This document shows positions 7,312 to 11,287 of a stretch of 11,287 bases of DNA, piece after piece. The DNA is from an uncultured Saprospiraceae bacterium (GTDB lineage Bacteria > Bacteroidota > Bacteroidia > Chitinophagales > Saprospiraceae): contig CALDEO010000177.1 of the NCBI GenBank assembly GCA_937942465.1, forward strand, positions 1-11,287, in the 5' to 3' direction. Below the pieces are notes generated by a model. That model saw nothing but the letters and a program-made list of their open reading frames with translations, did not search any database and had not been told where the DNA came from. The position numbers were made by a program, and so were the translations under genes. The number at the start of each line of letters is the position of its first letter. Within the stretch, counting starts at the first letter, position 1.

Positions 7312-7864
7312 TTGTTTTTAGATCTATATCGTCAGTTTGTTCTTTGATATCATCAGCCATACTTACGATCTCACCCCAGAAATCAGTAAATAGTGGTTTA
7401 AATTTTTCAAAAACAACCTTACCTTGATTAGGTAGAGGCTCAAGCATAGTATAAGCAACAGACTTGTCTTTTTGTTCATCAGTTATCAATTTACCATTGT
7501 TAACAACCCATAATACAAGACTAAAACAAAATGCATAGAATATTGCCATCACTGCTCCTCCAGCAACTTGATTGACAAAGTTAAGGTGTATTACTTTGAG
7601 CAATGATTCTAGTTGTTTACCGATCATTCTTACAATAAACATTACCAACACAAATGTCAAAACGATCCCTAATATCACATTTACAGCATTACCGAGAGGT
7701 ATGATGCTTTTGCAAATATCTATAGCAAATGGTGATAGCTTTAAAGTGAAAAGTATTGCTAGCAATATTGACATGGTATCGAATACCGTCTTTATGATTC
7801 CACGTGAATATCCAGCATAAAATCCTACTGCAATTAATACTGCCGCTATTATATCAATAACCAT
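7304..7864 (-). CDS. CvpA family inner-membrane protein
   Basis: This 186-residue protein has four predicted membrane segments (about 3-19, 25-43, 61-81 and 99-121) and a polar C-terminal tail of about 65 residues. The N-terminal GFYAGYSRGI (14-23) between the first two segments and NQVAGG (98-103) before the fourth are marks of the CvpA family, named for its need in colicin V production in E. coli and connected with envelope stress or bile tolerance in other bacteria. The biochemical role is not settled. It is the first gene of the minus-strand run and overlaps the next gene by 8 bases. The ATG at 7864 gives the normal family start; no consensus promoter is seen directly upstream. Confidence 0.88.
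   Translation of the reverse strand: MVIDIIAAVLIAVGFYAGYSRGIIKTVFDTMSILLAILFTLKLSPFAIDICKSIIPLGNAVNVILGIVLTFVLVMFIVRMIGKQLESLLKVIHLNFVNQVAGGAVMAIFYAFCFSLVLWVVNNGKLITDEQKDKSVAYTMLEPLPNQGKVVFEKFKPLFTDFWGEIVSMADDIKEQTDDIDLKTNE
7576..7603 (-). promoter_or_regulatory. Possible internal promoter within the cvpA-like gene
   Basis: Read on the minus strand, TTG (7603-7601) stands 17 bases before a perfect TAnnTTTG (TAACTTTG, 7583-7576). It would give transcripts starting inside the cvpA-like gene and feeding the unknown gene and the VOC gene. Such matches also arise by chance inside AT-rich genes, and the spacing is at the short end of the accepted range. Confidence 0.2.
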
Positions 7865-8190
7865 GATTGTATTTTCAATTTTTTATTAAAGTAATCGCAA
7901 GATACACGATTTGATAAAATGTGTTCTCTTTTTCCGATTTTTCGATCGTAATTCAATGTCTGCCTTAAAGTATTCGATATCTACAGAAAAGGTATTGAAT
8001 ACAGCCTGTTTCGACACGATTCGTCAATTTTGAGACGTCACTTCGTATGTTAAGGTACATTTAAAACTATCAGATTGATATTTTATTCGACTAGATACTC
8101 CGTTATTAAGGTTAATAAATACAATTAGAGGTCAATTAAAATACTATTCGCAGGTTTATCATTGATTTATTTCATAAATTGCGTCTTACT
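7865..8190. other. Divergent intergenic spacer, 326 bases
   Basis: This is the only divergent promoter region in the window, lying between the cvpA-like gene (leftward) and the exported-protein gene (rightward). I see no open reading frame of note, no tRNA and no terminator. No complete TTG/TAnnTTTG promoter is present on either strand. The nearest matches are partial: TATCATTG at 8157-8164 on the plus strand, and TATCTTGC at 7904-7897 on the minus strand, each lacking a -33 partner. One inverted repeat at 7970-8002 is listed separately. Alternative sigma factors could explain the missing boxes, but that is speculation. Confidence 0.6.
7970..8002. repeat. Imperfect inverted repeat in the divergent spacer
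   Basis: GTATTC at 7970-7975 pairs with GAATAC at 7997-8002. The match continues inward for two more pairs (AT at 7977-7978 with AT at 7994-7995) past one mismatch, leaving about 15 bases in the loop. It could be a regulator site or a weak hairpin in a leader RNA. With only six perfect pairs in AT-rich DNA, chance is a fair explanation. Confidence 0.3.
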
Positions 8191-8694
8191 ATGAGTGTAA
8201 CACCTTTCATTTCTATCATCAAAAATAAATTGAGTATTGCTTTAATGCTTTGCTTTCTTAGTGGCTATGCAATGGCACAGGATGGGCTACCTAAGGTATT
8301 CATGATTGGTGAATACGAGCAAGAGTATGAAAAACTTGTTACTCGATGTAACAGTATGTTGCTTAATGTCTGTGATGATAACATGGAAACTGCTTACGCT
8401 AAGTGGAAAATAATGGTCAAAGACATGGAGACTATGTCTGACGATCTAGAGTTTGACCTCAAAGGTGTTAAAGTATGGGTTAACGTGTTTTGGAACGAAG
8501 ACGGTTCTATAGCTCACATTGTTTATTATCCAAAGCCTAACTCTAGGAATATGGATTTCGATGATCTCTCTGCATTTTTTGTGAATTTTGTGAATGAGTA
8601 CAAATTGGATCAAGTAAATACCAAATGCTTTTCACATTATGGTAGTGCCTCATGGCCTACATTCTCTAAGCTTTATAAGCCACAGGAGAACTAG
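8191..8694 (+). CDS. Hypothetical secreted protein
   Basis: This 167-residue protein has a Sec signal peptide: a positive start (K11, K13), a hydrophobic core (about 14-26) and a likely cut after AMA (27-29), leaving Gln as the first mature residue. The mature part is small and acidic, with three cysteines (53, 61, 146). It has a distinctive stretch VNVFWNEDGSIAHIVYYPKP (97-116) followed by SRNMDFDDLSAFFVNF and SHYGSASWPTF (148-158). I recall similar uncharacterised proteins in Bacteroidota but no assigned function. The ATG at 8191 is chosen; a TTG at 8179 in frame would add four residues without improving the signal. The next gene starts 6 bases after the stop, so the two form an operon. Confidence 0.75.
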   Translation: MSVTPFISIIKNKLSIALMLCFLSGYAMAQDGLPKVFMIGEYEQEYEKLVTRCNSMLLNVCDDNMETAYAKWKIMVKDMETMSDDLEFDLKGVKVWVNVFWNEDGSIAHIVYYPKPNSRNMDFDDLSAFFVNFVNEYKLDQVNTKCFSHYGSASWPTFSKLYKPQEN

Positions 8695-8700
8695 ATTGCA

Positions 8701-9618
8701 ATGAAAATTTCATTAGCAATCATTCTAATATTTTCTTTTATTTCTTGTTCTAAGCCGTCTGCCATTGATATGATACGTATCGATACAGGTCATACTTATA
8801 GTGTCTTGGATATCGCAGTCAGTGACGATGGAGCTGACATTAGTTATGTAGGAGGGGAGACTTGGGCACAAGGCATAGCAGGCACTATAGACCCATTGTC
8901 GCTGAGTCATGAGCGATATGATTCTGTACTTAATGGTGTTGTTTTAGATCAATATAGATTTCAAGATCAGATTATTTATTCAGGTTTAGATGGATTTATA
9001 CATTGCAATAGTGGCGATTGTCAAGTACGTCGCACCAATAACTTTGACTTGCTCAGGGCTGCTGCAATAACATCGGATGGTTATATGGTAGCGGGTGGTG
9101 CAGGTTTTGCGATAGGGTATTTATATCGATACTCTCAGAGCAATACATTGGATAGTATTTATGATTTTCCATTTGTCATTGAGGACATATTAGTTGCTGA
9201 GCAATCCATATTTATCTTTGGTTTTGGTGCTTGTATGAGGTCTCAAGATGGTGGTGTACATTGGGAGTTCACAGATCTAGAAGGAGGGCATTTTATTAAG
9301 GCTATTTATATTGATGAGCATATATATGCGATCAGTTCTGATGGTGAGATATATTTTAATAACAATCTAGGAAGAGAATGGGAGTTACTTACCAAAGTGA
9401 ATATAGATAAAGTTCAAGATTTCAGTATAAGTGAGTCAGGTGCTGCTATTGTCGTTGGGCCAGATCAAGAAATTGCATATACTCCGTCTATTATGTCAAT
9501 AGAGGATTGGATTTATTACACAATAGATGCCCCTTCCTTGAGATCCACGCTTATTTTGGATAGTGAAGATGTACTTATCGGAGGTGACAATGGGTTTATT
9601 GCCAAGCTCAATCTCTAA
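8701..9618 (+). CDS. Lipoprotein with Asp-box, propeller-like repeats
   Basis: This is a 305-residue exported lipoprotein. The signal (residues 1-15) ends in a lipobox FISC with C16 as the lipid-bearing residue, followed by SKPS, which is suited to outer-membrane or periplasmic anchoring. The mature part has repeating beta-strand units with an Asp-box-type motif, SQDGGVHW (181-188), and a degenerate copy, NNNLGREW (220-227). Further blocks at about 92-100 (YSGLDGFIH), 206-219 and 291-301 (VLIGGDNGFIA) have the VxxGxxGxI look of BNR/YCF48-like propeller blades. The fold is therefore probably a beta-propeller of about five to seven blades. Function is unknown; such propellers often bind partner proteins or glycans. 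No catalytic residues can be named. Confidence 0.75.
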   Translation: MKISLAIILIFSFISCSKPSAIDMIRIDTGHTYSVLDIAVSDDGADISYVGGETWAQGIAGTIDPLSLSHERYDSVLNGVVLDQYRFQDQIIYSGLDGFIHCNSGDCQVRRTNNFDLLRAAAITSDGYMVAGGAGFAIGYLYRYSQSNTLDSIYDFPFVIEDILVAEQSIFIFGFGACMRSQDGGVHWEFTDLEGGHFIKAIYIDEHIYAISSDGEIYFNNNLGREWELLTKVNIDKVQDFSISESGAAIVVGPDQEIAYTPSIMSIEDWIYYTIDAPSLRSTLILDSEDVLIGGDNGFIAKLNL

Positions 9619-9621
9619 TAC

Positions 9622-9650
9622 CTACCTTTTAAATAAGACACGGTAGTTTT
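9622..9650 (+). terminator. Weak terminator after the propeller lipoprotein gene
   Basis: CTACC at 9622-9626 pairs with GGTAG at 9642-9646, which is followed by TTTT. The stem is only five pairs with a 15-base loop, so it is weak, but its place 3 bases after the stop codon of the lipoprotein gene and before the parE promoter box makes it a reasonable transcription end. Confidence 0.35.
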
Positions 9651-9658
9651 CAATTTAT

Positions 9659-9666
9659 TATATTTG
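9659..9666 (+). promoter_or_regulatory. -7 promoter element upstream of parE
   Basis: TATATTTG is a perfect TAnnTTTG box, followed by C as is common. No TTG lies 17-23 bases upstream, so the -33 box is missing or degenerate. Transcription from here would leave a parE leader of about 75 bases. Confidence 0.5.
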
Positions 9667-9746
9667 CATATATGTTAGGGCAATAGCTTGTCTATTTAGC
9701 TGTTTTGATCTATCATTGAGATTATTCTACTACAATATCAGACGAG

Positions 9747-11287
9747 ATGAGTGAAGTAAATTATAGTGAAGACAATATAAAATCGTTAGACTGGAAAGAG
9801 CATATCCGTCTGAGACCTGGTATGTATATCGGTAAGCTTGGAGATGGTACTTCTATGGATGACGGTATCTATATTCTCGTCAAGGAGGTAGTAGATAACT
9901 GTATCGATGAGTACGTCATGGGACATGGCAAGCAGATCGATATTTACATTGAAGACGGTGAGGTGAAGATTCGAGATTTTGGTAGAGGGATACCTCTTGG
10001 TAAGGTAGTGGACTGTGTATCTAAAATCAATACCGGTGGTAAGTATGATAGTAAAGCCTTCAAAAAATCAGTTGGTCTTAATGGAGTCGGTACCAAAGCA
10101 GTAAATGCATTGTCTGACTTTTTTAGAGTAGTAGCATTCCGAGATGGAAAAGAAAAACTTGCAGAGTTTAGTCAAGGTGTATTGACCAACGAGTCTAAGA
10201 TCGTCAAGTCTAAAGAGCCCAATGGTACGCTAGTACAGTACAAACCGGATGCGTCGATATTTAAAAACTATCGCCATCGTATGGACTATGTTGAGTCTCA
10301 ACTATGGAACTATGCTTACCTTAATGCGGGGCTTAAGATTAATATCAACGGTAAGATCTTATACTCTAAGAATGGTCTTTTAGATCTTCTAACAAATAAA
10401 ACAAATCCAGAAACACTACGATATCCAATCATTCACCTCAAGGGGGATGATATAGAGATAGCACTGACCCATGGTCAGCAATATGGTGAGGAGTATTACT
10501 CATTTGTCAATGGTCAGAATACTACACAGGGAGGTACCCATTTACAAGCATATAGAGAGGCAATCGTCAAGACGGTACGAGAGCATTTTAACAAAAACTT
10601 TGATACTCGAGATGTACAGACTTCTGTCATCGGAGCTATCAGTGTAAGGGTAGAGGAGCCTGTATTTGAGTCTCAGACCAAGACTAAGTTGGGGTCGCTT
10701 AACATGGGTCCTGAGGCACCTAGTGTAAGAGCTTTTATTCTTGATTTTGTAAAATCTAGCTTAGATAACTTCCTACACAAAAATAAGGAGGTTGCAGAGG
10801 CAATGCTCAAGCGCATACAGCAATCAGAAAGAGAACGGAAAGATATAGCAGGTATCAAGAAACTTGCGAATGAACGAGCTAAAAAAGCAAACCTTCATAA
10901 TAAGAAGCTTAGAGATTGTCGTATTCACCTTAATGATAAACGAAAGGATGAAGAGAAAAAGCAAAACTCCACGATATTCATAACAGAGGGAGATAGTGCC
11001 AGTGGGTCGATTACCAAAGCTAGGAATGTAGAGACTCAAGCCGTATTCAGTCTGAGAGGTAAGCCGCTTAATTGTTTTAGTATGACCAAGAAGGTGGTTT
11101 ATCAGAATGAAGAGTTTAACCTCTTGCAACATGCCCTTAATATTGAAGATGGTATCGAAGGGTTGCGATTTAATAAAGTGGTCGTCGCTACCGATGCCGA
11201 TGTCGATGGGATGCATATTAGATTACTATTGCTTACATTCTTCCTTCAATTTTTTCCTGATCTAGTAAGGAATGGACACCTGTATAT
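9747..11287 (+). CDS. parE: DNA topoisomerase IV subunit B (partial, C-terminus off the window)
   Basis: The frame is open from the ATG at 9747 to the window edge: 513 complete codons without a stop or frameshift. ParE is the ATPase subunit of topoisomerase IV, which with ParC separates linked daughter chromosomes. The GHKL ATPase is seen in EVVDN (47-51; E47 the general base, N51 the Mg ligand), DFGRGIP (77-83) and [14 protein letters not shown] (110-123). The transducer domain follows from about 250, with the switch lysine in QTK (310-312). The TOPRIM domain has EGDSASG (414-420), LRGKPLN (436-442) and DADVDG (483-488). The [10 protein letters not shown] and [15 protein letters not shown] segments are closer to Bacteroidota ParE than to GyrB, hence the symbol. 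Probably about 100 or more residues are missing at the end. Confidence 0.93.
   Translation, partial: MSEVNYSEDNIKSLDWKEHIRLRPGMYIGKLGDGTSMDDGIYILVKEVVDNCIDEYVMGHGKQIDIYIEDGEVKIRDFGRGIPLGKVVDCVSKINTGGKYDSKAFKKSVGLNGVGTKAVNALSDFFRVVAFRDGKEKLAEFSQGVLTNESKIVKSKEPNGTLVQYKPDASIFKNYRHRMDYVESQLWNYAYLNAGLKININGKILYSKNGLLDLLTNKTNPETLRYPIIHLKGDDIEIALTHGQQYGEEYYSFVNGQNTTQGGTHLQAYREAIVKTVREHFNKNFDTRDVQTSVIGAISVRVEEPVFESQTKTKLGSLNMGPEAPSVRAFILDFVKSSLDNFLHKNKEVAEAMLKRIQQSERERKDIAGIKKLANERAKKANLHNKKLRDCRIHLNDKRKDEEKKQNSTIFITEGDSASGSITKARNVETQAVFSLRGKPLNCFSMTKKVVYQNEEFNLLQHALNIEDGIEGLRFNKVVVATDADVDGMHIRLLLLTFFLQFFPDLVRNGHLY

Noticed and set aside
10673..11216. Minus-strand open frames opposite parE
   Set aside because: They lie wholly antisense to a well-conserved gene and resemble no protein family.

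Overview
The window looks like chromosomal DNA from a member of the Bacteroidota. Three things support this: AT-rich genes without Shine-Dalgarno sequences, a very good Bacteroidota-type promoter (TTG, 20 bases, TAnnTTTG) ahead of the first gene, and proteins typical of the phylum (a DUF177 protein next to a cysteine-poor ribosomal protein L32, a 417-residue MetK, a Bacteroidota-style ParE). L32 and several lipoproteins resemble those of Saprospiria-like bacteria, but that finer placement is only a guess from remembered sequences.

Layout. (1) Positions 37-912: a promoter, a DUF177/YceD protein, rpmF (L32) and a hairpin terminator. (2) Positions 964-2996: a tight same-strand run of ridA, trpS and a fumarylacetoacetate hydrolase family enzyme. 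(3) Positions 3108-4361: metK, alone on the plus strand and ending 11 bases from a convergent gene. (4) Positions 4373-7864: a minus-strand block which, in transcription order, holds cvpA-like, an unknown cytoplasmic protein, a VOC/glyoxalase-fold protein, a RhlE-like DEAD-box helicase and a small zincin-like lipoprotein. (5) Positions 7865-8190: a non-coding divergent spacer. (6) Positions 8191-9618: two exported proteins of unknown function in one operon, the second a lipoprotein with Asp-box (propeller-like) repeats. (7) Positions 9747-11287: the first 513 codons of parE (topoisomerase IV subunit B), cut by the window end and preceded by a good -7 promoter element.

Most of the window is housekeeping: ribosome, tRNA charging, SAM synthesis, RNA remodelling, chromosome decatenation and metabolite repair. 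I see no mobile element, CRISPR array, tRNA, rRNA, phage gene or defence system, and nothing that amounts to a new multi-gene system. The parts least explained by known families are the exported pair at 8191-9618, the zincin-like lipoprotein at 4373-4837, and the unknown gene translationally coupled to cvpA at 6712-7311.
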